64,000 bases of DNA from Streptococcus equinus (GCF_900101445.1 NZ_FNKE01000001.1:248001-312000); one strand, 5' to 3'; shown: positions 1-8,658, numbered from the stretch's first letter. Translations and numbers: made by a program. Notes: generated by a model not told the origin, from the sequence alone.

Positions 1-377
1 CGGTTAATCCATTCAATGTGAGTTTGCTACAAGAAGAAGTCGCTCTAGCAAGTCTTGAAGATGAATTTCATTTTGAAAGACATGTTAAGGAAATTATCGA
101 AAATCGTGATTTCTTGACATCAGCTTTGCGAATTTTAGGTTTCAAGGTTTTAAACAGCAAGACAAACTTTATTTATGCCTCTTCACCTGTGATTTCAGGG
201 AAAGAATTGTATGAGAAATTGCGTGAGCGTCATATTTTGGTTCGTCGTTATGACATAGCAGAGGTCAAAGATTATGTTCGTATCACAATTGGAACCAAAC
301 AAGAAATGCACCGTTTAGTCAGTGAGGTAGATGCTATTTTAAAGGAGAAAGACCATGTTAAAAGTGTTAATTTCTGA
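1..377 (+). CDS. hisC: Histidinol-phosphate aminotransferase, C-terminal part (cut by window start)
   Basis: The reading frame is open from the first bases (codon phase begins at base 3) and runs to the stop at 377. The visible protein starts VNPFNVSLLQEE, which matches the PFNVS segment of class I/II PLP-dependent aminotransferases of the HisC type, and it ends at the usual C-terminal small domain (RRYDIAEVKDYVRITIGT, where the RITIG Arg binds the substrate carboxylate in this family). HisC converts imidazole-acetol phosphate and glutamate to histidinol phosphate. The PLP lysine lies upstream of the window, so the family call rests on the C-terminal third only; another HisC-like aminotransferase is possible. 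The last codons overlap the next gene by 23 bp, which indicates one operon. Confidence 0.8.
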   Translation, partial: VNPFNVSLLQEEVALASLEDEFHFERHVKEIIENRDFLTSALRILGFKVLNSKTNFIYASSPVISGKELYEKLRERHILVRRYDIAEVKDYVRITIGTKQEMHRLVSEVDAILKEKDHVKSVNF

Positions 378-1320
378 TTATCCAAATGTTTTGGCGGAGC
401 GTGATTTGAGTATCGAAGTTAACCTTTTAAAGGAACTTTTACCTGCCGATAGTGAGATTTCTGTTTACCCATATATCAACGAAGATGAGTTCATCGAGCG
501 AATGTCTGGTGTGGATGTCCTTTTGACAGCCTTTCTTCCCTTGAAAGAAAATATTCTGGCGAAATTTCCAGATTTGAAGGGTATTGCGGTTAATGCTACG
601 GGAACAAATACCATTGACTGTGAGTATGCTGAGAAGTTAGGCATTGCTATCCGAAATTTAGGAGCGTATTCGACAGAAGATGTTGCTAACCACACGATTG
701 CTCTCTTACTGGCACTAAATCAAAAACTCTTTATTCATCGAAAATACATCGAAGCTGGTTTTTGGAGTTATCAAAAGGCTGGCGAAGTGAAACGTCTGTC
801 CTCACAAACTTTGGCGATTTTTGGGCTTGGTCGAATTGGTCAAGCAGTGGCAAAACGTGCGAAAAGCTTTGGCATGTCAGTGATTGCCTACGACCCTTTT
901 TTGCCAGAAGAAGTAGCGGAAGAACTTGGTGTCAAATTGGTCTCGGTTGAGACTATCCAAGCAGAAGCTGATGTGATTAGTTTGCATTTATTTGCTAACT
1001 CGGCAAATGAGCATTTCTTTAATCGTGAGTTCTTTAAGAAATTGAAGAAGCCGGTGCTTTTTATCAATGTGGCGCGTGGGAGTCTGGTTGACGAAGCAGC
1101 CTTGGTAGAAGCACTTGATGAGGGCAAAGTGATTGGTGCTGGCTTGGATGTTTTAGAAAGTGAAAATCCAGACCTGACTAACAATCCTTTGCTTGGACGT
1201 GAGAATGTTATTCTAACGCCGCATTCAGCCTTTTATAGTCAAGAAAGTCTGAATACCTTGCAAGTTCAAACGGTTAAAAATGCAGTTGCCATTTTAAAGG
1301 AGTATCATCATGAAATTTGA
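355..1320 (+). CDS. D-2-hydroxyacid dehydrogenase (NAD-binding)
   Basis: A 321-residue protein of the phosphoglycerate-dehydrogenase/D-lactate-dehydrogenase superfamily. The Rossmann motif GLGRIGQAVAKRA is near residues 156-168. The three catalytic elements of the family are visible: Arg in NVARGSLVDE (about 240), Glu in the KVIGAGLDVLE region (about 265) and His in TPHSAF (about 290). It should reduce a 2-keto acid, or oxidise a D-2-hydroxy acid, with NAD(H) in the cytoplasm. The ATG lies inside the hisC end and its own end overlaps the M20 peptidase gene by 11 bp, so the three genes are translationally coupled. The exact substrate cannot be read from sequence. Confidence 0.88.
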   Translation: MLKVLISDYPNVLAERDLSIEVNLLKELLPADSEISVYPYINEDEFIERMSGVDVLLTAFLPLKENILAKFPDLKGIAVNATGTNTIDCEYAEKLGIAIRNLGAYSTEDVANHTIALLLALNQKLFIHRKYIEAGFWSYQKAGEVKRLSSQTLAIFGLGRIGQAVAKRAKSFGMSVIAYDPFLPEEVAEELGVKLVSVETIQAEADVISLHLFANSANEHFFNREFFKKLKKPVLFINVARGSLVDEAALVEALDEGKVIGAGLDVLESENPDLTNNPLLGRENVILTPHSAFYSQESLNTLQVQTVKNAVAILKEYHHEI

Positions 1321-2932
1321 AACGATTCAAGCCTATAGTATGCCAGAGCGCATTGAAGCGATTGCTAAATATTTGGTGTCCATTCTTTCGGTAAATGGCA
1401 CAGCAGGAGAGGTCAAGCTGGCAGATGCCATTTATGAGTTGTTGCAGTCAGCACCTTATTTTAAAGCTCACCCAGAAGACCTTTGGCAGCAGGTTTTGGA
1501 AAACGACTCCTTGAAACGAAAAAATAATTTTGCACTGCTCAAAAAATCAGGAACAGCTAAGACTGTCATTTTACACTCGCATATGGACACCGTAGGCATA
1601 GAGGATTATGGCCCACTAAAGACAATCGCAAATGACCCAGATGCTCTGCTAGATTTTTTTAAAGATTATGACGATGACCCAGTCGTTCAAGAGCATGCCA
1701 AATCAGGTGATTGGCTCTTTGGGCGAGGGATTCTTGACATGAAATCGGGCGATGCGGTCAATATTGCAACACTTTTCTATTACATGGAACACATGGATGA
1801 ACTTCCTTGTAATTTACTTGTGATGACCAATTGTGTTGAGGAAAATGACCATACGGGTGCTATTCAAGCCTCAAGTGAACTTTTACGTTTGCGTAAAGCT
1901 GGCTATGATTTCAAAGCGGCTATTAATACAGATTTTATTTCGCCATCATATGACGGTGATGATAAGAAATATATCTACACGGGCGCAGCTGGAAAAATGC
2001 TGACATGTTTTTACATTAAAGGGAGAGAAACGCATGTTGGCAGTTGTTTGATGGGCGTTGATGCCACAATGATTTCTAGTGCGATTAATCTTAAAATCAA
2101 TACCAACCTTGATTTAGTTGAAAAAATTGACAATGAAGATATATTGCCAAGTTCTGTGCTTTTACAACGAGATTGTAAGGATTTTTATAATGTCCAAACC
2201 AACAAGCGTGCCAATCTTTACTTCAATACTTTCTTATATGAAAAAAGTGCAGATACCATTTTGCACACCTTAATGGAAGCCAGTCGTGAGGCTGTCCATG
2301 AGGTTTCAAGACATTATCAAGAACGATTTAAGATTTATTCGGAGAGAAGTCATATTCATAGCCAGATTTCGCATGACATTACTGTGATGACTTTTGCGCA
2401 GTACCTAGATGTTTTGGAGAAAAAAGGTTTTGATAGCCAAGCCTTGATTAGGGAGTTCTTTGAAACTGTCGGAGATTTTGACAAACGAGAAGTTGGTTTT
2501 GATTTAATTGACTACCTTGAGGCAAAAACACAGTCTGATGATGCAAAAGTGGTCGTCTTTTTAGCGCCGCCATTTTGTCCCCACAATTATACTGACAAAG
2601 ATAGCGATGTTGACCAAGCGCTTGAAAAAATGATGGCAGAATTTCCTGAAGAACATTTTGTGAAACGACGATTTTTCCCATTTTTAAGTGATTCTAGCTA
2701 TCTTGCGATGCGAGAAAGTCCAGAAGACATTGAAAAACTTAAAGCGAATTTTCCTCTGATGGATGCGATTTATCCTTTGCCAGTTGATACCATTAGAAAG
2801 CTTGACATTCCAGCTCTTGACTTGGGCGTTTATGGTATTGGAGCTCATACTTGGAAAGAAAGACTCTACAAACCTTATTCTTATCACACTCTTCCAAAGG
2901 TTATTAGAAGTTTTATCCAGCATTTAAGCTAA
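1310..2932 (+). CDS. M20-family metallopeptidase, RocB-like
   Basis: A 540-residue M20/M25/M40 family protein with the length and layout of RocB-like 'arginine utilisation' proteins. Metal-site elements are visible: HSHMDTVG (about residue 87) and GRGILDMKSGDA (about 140), followed by a negatively charged NCVEENDHTGA segment (about 175) in the place of the catalytic Glu. It should be a cytoplasmic zinc-dependent amidohydrolase or peptidase; the substrate is unknown. It is the last gene of the hisC operon. The presence of an aminotransferase, a hydroxyacid dehydrogenase and a peptidase-like hydrolase together suggests amino-acid salvage or turnover, but that is inference. Confidence 0.82.
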   Translation: MKFETIQAYSMPERIEAIAKYLVSILSVNGTAGEVKLADAIYELLQSAPYFKAHPEDLWQQVLENDSLKRKNNFALLKKSGTAKTVILHSHMDTVGIEDYGPLKTIANDPDALLDFFKDYDDDPVVQEHAKSGDWLFGRGILDMKSGDAVNIATLFYYMEHMDELPCNLLVMTNCVEENDHTGAIQASSELLRLRKAGYDFKAAINTDFISPSYDGDDKKYIYTGAAGKMLTCFYIKGRETHVGSCLMGVDATMISSAINLKINTNLDLVEKIDNEDILPSSVLLQRDCKDFYNVQTNKRANLYFNTFLYEKSADTILHTLMEASREAVHEVSRHYQERFKIYSERSHIHSQISHDITVMTFAQYLDVLEKKGFDSQALIREFFETVGDFDKREVGFDLIDYLEAKTQSDDAKVVVFLAPPFCPHNYTDKDSDVDQALEKMMAEFPEEHFVKRRFFPFLSDSSYLAMRESPEDIEKLKANFPLMDAIYPLPVDTIRKLDIPALDLGVYGIGAHTWKERLYKPYSYHTLPKVIRSFIQHLS

Positions 2933-2971
2933 AGTTTGAGCTTGGCAAATAAGTGTTTTGAATAAAAATAA

Positions 2972-3000
2972 GAAAATTTCGAAAAGAACTTGAAATTTTC
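2972..3000. repeat. 9-bp inverted repeat overlapping the trpX promoter
   Basis: GAAAATTTC at 2972-2980 and its exact complement GAAATTTTC at 2992-3000 are separated by 11 bp. The right arm covers the -35 box of the trpX leader promoter. It may be a protein binding site or a weak end signal for the upstream operon; there is no T-run to favour a terminator. Confidence 0.45.
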
Positions 3001-3017
3001 AGAATTTAGGTTATAAT
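2990..3017 (+). promoter_or_regulatory. Promoter of the tryptophan transporter leader
   Basis: TTGAAA (2990-2995), 16-bp spacer, TATAAT (3012-3017). It is followed by an AGGAGG ribosome binding site at 3031-3036 and the leader peptide ATG at 3047, so the start of transcription should lie near 3024. Confidence 0.8.
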
Positions 3018-3046
3018 TATTAAAAAACACAGGAGGAAGCTAAGAT

Positions 3047-3094
3047 ATGAACATGACACAAACTCTTACAAGTTGGCAAAGTTGGCGTATGTAA
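3047..3094 (+). CDS. Trp leader peptide (15 codons, two Trp codons)
   Basis: A 15-codon reading frame MNMTQTLTSWQSWRM with a consensus AGGAGG ribosome binding site 10 bp upstream. Trp is the rarest residue, yet it occurs at codons 10 and 13, three codons apart, just before the stop. The frame is followed by strong hairpins and a terminator and then by a tryptophan-type ABC transporter. This is the expected layout of ribosome-mediated attenuation: stalling at the Trp codons when charged tRNA-Trp is scarce would change the downstream folding. The peptide itself probably has no other function. Confidence 0.75.
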   Translation: MNMTQTLTSWQSWRM

Positions 3095-3172
3095 AAGTTG
3101 TGTTTATGTTGTTGCATAGATACGACTTTTGGAGTACTTCTAAAAAGTATCTATGCGCTAATCTTAGTTACA
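3056..3172 (+). promoter_or_regulatory. Trp attenuator: leader hairpins
   Basis: ACACAAAC at the front of the leader ORF (from 3056) can pair with GTTGTGTTT after its stop (from about 3097), enclosing the Trp codons. A second hairpin pairs GCATAGATAC (3114-3123) exactly with GTATCTATGC (3147-3156), and its interior can extend the stem. A candidate antiterminator is CTTAGTTAC (3163-3171) with GTAGTAAG (3187-3194), which would break the terminator stem. The first two pairings are direct from sequence; the switching model is inference. Confidence 0.6.
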
Positions 3173-3180
3173 AGATAAAA

Positions 3181-3218
3181 AAGCGTGTAGTAAGCAATTA
3201 CTAGACGCTTTTCTTTTT
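3181..3218 (+). terminator. Attenuator terminator upstream of trpX
   Basis: AAGCGTGTAGTAA (3181-3193), loop GCAA, TTACTAGACGCTT (3198-3210) pair over 13 positions with one mismatch, followed by TTCTTTTT. It sits between the leader peptide and trpX, so it must be conditional. Confidence 0.85.
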
Positions 3219-3280
3219 AGTTGACTCATCAGATTGAAAATAAGGTATTAAATAAATTAGATTGTTCATCGGAGAAAAAT

Positions 3281-4282
3281 ATGAAAAATAAAGCACTTAT
3301 TGGAACACTTATTGCCCTTGTCATTTTAGTAGCTGGTTCAATGATTTATGACCAGACTAAAAATGAGTCAGCGAAAAATGGAGAGATTAAAATCGGTATT
3401 CTACAATATGTTACCCACGATGCTCTTGATGAAATCGAAAGAGGGATTGAAGATGGCTTAGCTGATGCTGGCTACGACAAAGCAAATACTAAGATTACTG
3501 TCTTAAATGCCGAAGGTGACCAAAGTAAAATCCAAACCATGAGTAAACAATTGGTTCATGCTAAAAATGATGTGGTCATTGGGATTGCAACACCAGCTGC
3601 TCAAGGACTAGCTTCAGCAACCAAAGACATTCCAGTTGTGATGGGAGCTATTTCAGACCCAGTCGGAGCAAAATTGGTTAAAAATCTTAAAAAACCAGAA
3701 GGAAACGTAACAGGAGTTTCTAACCAAGTGCCGATTAAACAAACGGTTGAGATGATTCAAGAAATTACACCAAACGCAAAAACAATCGGAGTCTTGTATG
3801 CTAGCAGCGAAGATAATTCCGTATCTCAAGTGGCTGAATTTAAAAAATACGCTAAAGCAGCTGGTATCAATGTGATTGAGTACGCTGTCCCATCAACCAA
3901 TGAAATTAAAACAACCATGTCTGTCATGACTGGTAAAGTGGATGCTGTTTTTGTCCCACAAGATAATACCATCGCCTCAGCTTTTTCAACTGTTGTTAAC
4001 TCAGCAAATGCTGCTAAGATTCCAGTTTACTCATGTGTAGACACTATGGTTGAACAAGGAAGTCTTGCTTCAGTTGCTCAAAGTCAATATGATTTAGGGG
4101 TTGAAACAGCTAAATCGGCAGTTAAATTGCTTGCTGGTAAAAAAGTATCAGATGTGCCAGTTAACATTGTCAATACGGGTACTCCAACCCTTAACTTAAA
4201 AGAAGCTCAAGAGCTTGGTATTACGGTTCCAGATAGCATGTTGTCAAAAGCAACAGTAGCTGTTAAAGCAGATGAAAATTAG
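3281..4282 (+). CDS. trpX: Tryptophan-type ABC transporter substrate-binding protein
   Basis: A 333-residue ABC_sub_bind family protein (GIATPAAQGLASATKDIPVVMG and the later GVLYASSEDNS segments are typical). The N-terminus has a single membrane segment (about residues 4-23) but no lipobox Cys, so it should stay anchored by an uncleaved segment. I start at ATG 3281, which has GGAG at 3271-3274; an upstream TTG in frame overlaps the terminator and is unlikely. Together with the next two genes it forms a complete importer resembling the trpXYZ transporter of S. pneumoniae; the Trp-codon leader supports tryptophan, or a precursor, as ligand. Confidence 0.85.
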   Translation: MKNKALIGTLIALVILVAGSMIYDQTKNESAKNGEIKIGILQYVTHDALDEIERGIEDGLADAGYDKANTKITVLNAEGDQSKIQTMSKQLVHAKNDVVIGIATPAAQGLASATKDIPVVMGAISDPVGAKLVKNLKKPEGNVTGVSNQVPIKQTVEMIQEITPNAKTIGVLYASSEDNSVSQVAEFKKYAKAAGINVIEYAVPSTNEIKTTMSVMTGKVDAVFVPQDNTIASAFSTVVNSANAAKIPVYSCVDTMVEQGSLASVAQSQYDLGVETAKSAVKLLAGKKVSDVPVNIVNTGTPTLNLKEAQELGITVPDSMLSKATVAVKADEN

Positions 4283-4303
4283 GAGAGAAGGAGAAAACAT
4301 CAT

Positions 4304-5173
4304 ATGATTATTTCGTCAGTTTCACAAGGACTTTTGTGGGGGATTCTTGGTTTAGGAATTTACCTTACTTTCCGAATTCTTAATTTTCCAGATATGACGA
4401 CTGAAGGGTCTTTCCCTCTTGGTGGAGCAGTGGCTGTTACTTTGATGAATCACGGGGCACACCCTTTGCTAGCCACTTTGGCAGGTATGCTCGCTGGTTG
4501 CTTAGCTGGTCTTGTTACTGGTCTTCTTTACACCAAAGGAAAAATTCCGACACTCTTAGCAGGGATTTTGGTGATGACGTCATGTAACTCTGTCATGCTT
4601 ATGGTTATGAAACGTGCCAACCTAGGTTTGCTTAACATCAAACCTTTGCAAGCTTTGCTTCCATTTGCTGACAGTACAAACCTTTTGGTAATCGGTCTTT
4701 TGGCGGTGGTCATTGTCATCTCAGCGCTGATTTTCTTCCTATACACACGTCTTGGTCAAGCTTACATCGCAACTGGTGATAACCGAGATATGGCAAAGAG
4801 TTTTGGAATCAATACTGACCGCATGGAAGTTATGGGACTTACCATTTCAAATGGTTTGATTGCTTTGTCAGGGGCTCTTGTCAGTCAACAAGACGGCTAC
4901 GCTGATGTGTCAAAAGGGATTGGTGTTATTGTTATCGGTCTTGCAAGTATCATTATCGGAGAGGTGCTTTACTCAACTGGTTTGACACTGCTTGAACGTT
5001 TGATTGCTATCGTGGTCGGTTCAATCTTGTACCAATTCTTAATCACAGGTGTGATTGCTCTTGGTTTCAATACCAACTACCTCAAATTATTCAGTGCCAT
5101 TGTCCTAGCCATTTGTCTTATGGTTCCTGTTCTTAAAAATAAATTCTTTAAAGGAGTGACCTTATCACGATGA
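4304..5173 (+). CDS. trpY: ABC transporter permease (tryptophan-type)
   Basis: A 289-residue polytopic membrane protein with about eight hydrophobic segments and the BPD_transp_2-like signature common to permeases paired with ABC_sub_bind proteins (FRILNFPDMTTEGSFPLGGA near residues 23-42, and NRDMAKSFGINTDRM around 160 as the coupling loop). It carries substrate across the cytoplasmic membrane. The gene follows trpX by 21 bp with its own AGGAG-type site and overlaps trpZ by 4 bp. Confidence 0.87.
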   Translation: MIISSVSQGLLWGILGLGIYLTFRILNFPDMTTEGSFPLGGAVAVTLMNHGAHPLLATLAGMLAGCLAGLVTGLLYTKGKIPTLLAGILVMTSCNSVMLMVMKRANLGLLNIKPLQALLPFADSTNLLVIGLLAVVIVISALIFFLYTRLGQAYIATGDNRDMAKSFGINTDRMEVMGLTISNGLIALSGALVSQQDGYADVSKGIGVIVIGLASIIIGEVLYSTGLTLLERLIAIVVGSILYQFLITGVIALGFNTNYLKLFSAIVLAICLMVPVLKNKFFKGVTLSR

Positions 5174-5928
5174 AAAAAATTGTCGAATTAAAAAATGCAA
5201 CAGTTCAAGTAAATAATGGTCTTGATGAGGTCAAAACAATCCTTGATGATGTGAATTTGACCATTTATGAACACGACTTTTTAACGATTTTAGGTGGAAA
5301 TGGTGCTGGTAAATCAACCCTTTTCAATGTGATTGCTGGGACTTTGATGTTAACTAGCGGAAGCATTTCAATCCTTGGAAAAGATATGACGCATCTGCCT
5401 GCTGAAAAACGTGCTAATTACCTTGCGCGTGTCTTCCAAGATCCTAAAATGGGAACAGCGCCTCGTATGACAGTGGCTGAAAATCTCTTGATTGCCAAAT
5501 ACCGTGGTGAAAAACGTGGTCTTTTGCCACGAAAAATTCACAGTTTTACGGATGAATTTAAAGAATTGGTGGCACGAACTGGCAATGGTCTTGAAAAACA
5601 TTTGGATACGCCGACTGGTCTTTTATCAGGTGGGCAACGTCAAGCCCTTAGCCTCTTGATGGCAACGCTAAAACGTCCAGAGTTGCTTTTACTTGATGAG
5701 CATACAGCAGCTCTCGATCCCAAAACAAGTGTGTCATTGATGAATCTGACGGATGAATTCGTGACGGAAGATCAGTTGACAGCGCTCATGATTACACACC
5801 ACATGGAAGATGCTCTGAAGTACGGCAATCGCTTGATTGTCATGAAAGATGGGAAAATCATCAAAGACCTCAACCAAGATGAAAAAGCACAAATGGCAAT
5901 TGCTGATTACTATCAATTATTTGAATAA
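5170..5928 (+). CDS. trpZ: ABC transporter ATP-binding protein (tryptophan-type)
   Basis: A 252-residue ATPase with Walker A GGNGAGKST (about 43-51), a signature LSGGQRQALS (about 152), Walker B LLLLDEHTAALD (about 172) and H-loop Thr-His-His (about 207). It energises the TrpXY importer. The ATG overlaps the trpY stop codon. A strong terminator follows at once, closing the three-gene operon. Confidence 0.92.
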   Translation: MKKIVELKNATVQVNNGLDEVKTILDDVNLTIYEHDFLTILGGNGAGKSTLFNVIAGTLMLTSGSISILGKDMTHLPAEKRANYLARVFQDPKMGTAPRMTVAENLLIAKYRGEKRGLLPRKIHSFTDEFKELVARTGNGLEKHLDTPTGLLSGGQRQALSLLMATLKRPELLLLDEHTAALDPKTSVSLMNLTDEFVTEDQLTALMITHHMEDALKYGNRLIVMKDGKIIKDLNQDEKAQMAIADYYQLFE

Positions 5929-5932
5929 AACG

Positions 5933-5954
5933 AAACGCCTTCGGGCGTTTTTTT
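5933..5954 (+). terminator. Terminator of trpXYZ
   Basis: AAACGCC (5933-5939), tetraloop TTCG, GGCGTTT (5944-5950) and a run of T. Very stable and directly after the trpZ stop. Confidence 0.93.
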
Positions 5955-6128
5955 ATGCCTTGAGCGACTTTTCCAAATCATAAAGAAGAAAATCTTCTGA
6001 AAATATGTTACAATTAAGTTGCTGTAATTCGACTTGCTAACCTTTTTGGAGGCAAGGACCGTTAGTAAAAGAAATAAGCAAACATGGTTTGCACGTATAA
6101 AAAAATAAAATGAGGAGAAAACATCGTC

Positions 6129-7790
6129 ATGAGCGATATTAAAATTATTGCCCTAGGTGGGGTTCGTGAAAATGCGAAAAACCTCTATGTGGTAGAAGTT
6201 AATGACTCAATTTTCGTTTTGGATGCTGGACTGAAGTATCCTGAAAATGAGCAACTTGGTGTGGATGAAGTCATTCCAAACCTTGATTACCTAATTGAAA
6301 ACAAAAAACGTGTGCAAGGGATTTTCTTGACACACGGGCACGCCGATGCTATCGGAGCTTTGCCTTATATTTTGCAAGAATTTAAAGCGCCAGTCTTTGG
6401 TTCACCACTTACTATTGAGTTAGCGAAGCTCTTTGTTAAGAAAAATAACAACGTTAAGAAATTCAATAATTTCCACGTTATCGACGCTGAAACTGAAATC
6501 GAATTTGCGGATGCGACGATTTCATTCTTCAAAACAACTCACTCAGTTCCTGAAAGTCTAGGGATTGTAGTTGGTACCGATGAAGGAAACATCGTCTACA
6601 CTGGTGACTTTAAGTTTGACCAAGCTGCGCGTAAATATTACCGCACTGACTTGGGACGTTTGACTGAAATTGGACGCGAAGGTGTGCTTGCCCTTCTTTC
6701 TGATTCTGCTAATGCTACAAGCCACGTCATGACAGCAAGTGAAGCAGAAGTTGCTGCTGAAATGGACAGTGCTATTGCTGATGCTGAAGGTCGCGTTATC
6801 ATTGCTGCGGTTGCTTCAAACCTTGTGCGTATCCAACAAGTTTTTGACTCAGCTGCTGAATACGGTCGTCGTGTGGTCTTGACTGGTTTTGACGCTGAAA
6901 ACATTGTCCGCACAGCTATTCGTATGAAACGTCTTCGTTTGGTTGATGAAAAATTAATCATTAAACCAAAAGACATGCACAAATACGAAGACCATGAATT
7001 GATTATTCTTGAAGCTGGTCGTATGGGTGAACCAATCAATGGTCTACACAAGATGGCACTTGGTCGTCACCGTTATGTTCAAATTAAAGACGGTGATTTG
7101 GTTTACATCGTTACAACACCAAGTCTTTCAAAAGAAGCAGCGGTTGCGCGTGTTGAAAACCTTATTTACAAAGCTGGTGGTACGGTTAACCTTATTACGA
7201 AGACACTTAATGTCTCAGGCCATGCCAATGGACGTGATTTGCAGTTGATGCTTAACCTTCTTCAACCGAAATACCTTTTCCCAGTTCAAGGTGAGTACCG
7301 TAATTTGGCTGCTCATGCTGAATTGGCACAAGAAGTGGGAATGTATCCTGAAAACATCTATATCGTGAAACGCGGTGATGTTATGGTTCTTGGTAAAAAT
7401 GGTTTCAACCATGAAGGTAGTGTGCCAGCAGGCGATGTCATGATTGACGGTAATGCTATCGGTGATGTCGGAAACATCGTTCTTCGCGACCGTAAAGTCT
7501 TGTCAGAAGATGGTATCTTCATCGTTGCTTTGACTGTTAATAAACGCGAAAAGAAAATTGTATCAAAAGCAAAAATTCACACACGCGGATTTGTTTACGT
7601 TAAGAAGAGCCGTGATATCCTTCGTGAATCAGCTGAATTGGTTAACCAAACCGTTGAAAACTACTTGGAACAAGATAGTTTTGACTGGGGTGAACTAAAA
7701 GGAGCTGTCCGCGATGAAGTGGCTAAATTCCTCTTTGACCAAACCAAACGCCGCCCAGCGATTTTACCAGTCGTTATGGAAGTGAGATAA
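6129..7790 (+). CDS. rnjB: Ribonuclease J2
   Basis: A 553-residue metallo-beta-lactamase/beta-CASP ribonuclease. Domains in order: beta-lactamase part, beta-CASP insert, RMMBL motif region (VSGHANGRDLQ, about 365) and a C-terminal domain ending TKRRPAILPVVMEVR. The metal motif is HGHADAIG at residues 69-76: the second His of the HxHxDH motif in RNase J1 is Ala here, which is characteristic of the J2 paralogue with little catalytic activity of its own. J2 pairs with RNase J1 in mRNA decay and 5' processing. The gene is monocistronic, between two terminators; a good ribosome site (GAGGAG) precedes the ATG. Confidence 0.9.
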   Translation: MSDIKIIALGGVRENAKNLYVVEVNDSIFVLDAGLKYPENEQLGVDEVIPNLDYLIENKKRVQGIFLTHGHADAIGALPYILQEFKAPVFGSPLTIELAKLFVKKNNNVKKFNNFHVIDAETEIEFADATISFFKTTHSVPESLGIVVGTDEGNIVYTGDFKFDQAARKYYRTDLGRLTEIGREGVLALLSDSANATSHVMTASEAEVAAEMDSAIADAEGRVIIAAVASNLVRIQQVFDSAAEYGRRVVLTGFDAENIVRTAIRMKRLRLVDEKLIIKPKDMHKYEDHELIILEAGRMGEPINGLHKMALGRHRYVQIKDGDLVYIVTTPSLSKEAAVARVENLIYKAGGTVNLITKTLNVSGHANGRDLQLMLNLLQPKYLFPVQGEYRNLAAHAELAQEVGMYPENIYIVKRGDVMVLGKNGFNHEGSVPAGDVMIDGNAIGDVGNIVLRDRKVLSEDGIFIVALTVNKREKKIVSKAKIHTRGFVYVKKSRDILRESAELVNQTVENYLEQDSFDWGELKGAVRDEVAKFLFDQTKRRPAILPVVMEVR

Positions 7791-7800
7791 GAAAGATATT

Positions 7801-7831
7801 GAAGCTAGTAAATAAACTAGCTTCTTTTTTT
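7801..7831 (+). terminator. Terminator of rnjB
   Basis: GAAGCTAGT (7801-7809), 6-nt loop, ACTAGCTTC (7816-7824), then seven T. Confidence 0.93.
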
Positions 7832-7858
7832 GTTGTGTACCGAAATGTTTATTTTTTC

Positions 7859-7887
7859 TTGTTTTTTTAAGCTGGGCTTGTTATACT
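7859..7887 (+). promoter_or_regulatory. Promoter of the matrixin-like protease
   Basis: TTGTTT (7859-7864), 17-bp spacer, extended -10 TGTTATACT ending at 7887. Transcription should start near 7894, giving a leader of about 45 nt before the ATG at 7940. Confidence 0.7.
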
Positions 7888-7939
7888 AAAGCCCGAGGTA
7901 ATTTGTTAATGTTTAGAATTCTAGAAAGAAAGGGTACGT

Positions 7940-8653
7940 ATGAGAACACTATTTAAGATTATCTTTTTCATTCCAAGCCTCATTATTAATATTATCTGGA
8001 ATTTTTTCTGGGCTATTATTAAGACAATCATTTTGATTGCGATTGTGTGTTTTGGTTTGCTTTATTATGCCAATAACAGTAGCTCACAGTTAGCAAATTC
8101 CATTTTAGATGCTGCTAATAGTGTGACAGCTTATTTTCAGGATAATAAAGATGATATTGCTAAGAATTTAAAAGATTTATCGACTGATGATTTCACGCAT
8201 TATTCTGGTGCGCGTTGGTCAAGTAATTCAGCGACAGTTTATATTAAGACGACAAATAAAACTTTAGTCAATGCTTATGAAGAAGCCATCAATGCTTGGA
8301 ATGCGACGGGTGCTTTTACCTTTACGCTTGTGAGTGATGAAAGTTCTGCTAATATTGTGGCGACAGAATATTCTGATGCCAGCTCTAAGGCAGCAGGGCT
8401 TGCTGAGACCGAAACCAATGCACTGACTAATCAGATTACGCATGTAGACGTTAAGTTAAATACTTATTACTTGCTTGACAATGATTATGGCTACACACAT
8501 AATCGTATCGTCTACACAGCAGAGCACGAATTGGGGCACGCGATTGGGCTTGACCACGATGACAATGAAGAATCTGTCATGCAGTCTTCAGGATCATATT
8601 ACGGCATTCAAACGGTCGATATCCAAAAAGTACAATCGATTTATAATCAATAG
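7940..8653 (+). CDS. Membrane-anchored matrixin-like zinc metalloprotease
   Basis: A 237-residue protein. Residues about 5-45 are strongly hydrophobic (one or two membrane segments), the remainder is hydrophilic and should face outside. The zinc motif HELGHAIGLDH (about 196-206) fits HExxHxxGxxH of metzincins, and SVMQS follows as a Met-turn, as in matrixins (M10). A segment with EEAINAWNATG (about 113-123) resembles the start of matrixin catalytic domains. It is expected to cut extracellular or envelope proteins; the substrate is unknown. It has its own promoter and terminator. The zymogen 'cysteine switch' of animal matrixins is not seen. Confidence 0.82.
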   Translation: MRTLFKIIFFIPSLIINIIWNFFWAIIKTIILIAIVCFGLLYYANNSSSQLANSILDAANSVTAYFQDNKDDIAKNLKDLSTDDFTHYSGARWSSNSATVYIKTTNKTLVNAYEEAINAWNATGAFTFTLVSDESSANIVATEYSDASSKAAGLAETETNALTNQITHVDVKLNTYYLLDNDYGYTHNRIVYTAEHELGHAIGLDHDDNEESVMQSSGSYYGIQTVDIQKVQSIYNQ

Positions 8654-8658
8654 TAATG

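Noticed and set aside
6060-6080. Shared CGTTAGTAAA upstream of rnjB and of the K+ channel gene (34849)
   Set aside because: Only ten bases match and flanks differ; chance is sufficient.
6638-7051. 137-codon minus-strand open frame inside rnjB
   Set aside because: Shadow of a conserved gene; composition biased by the codon pattern of the other strand.
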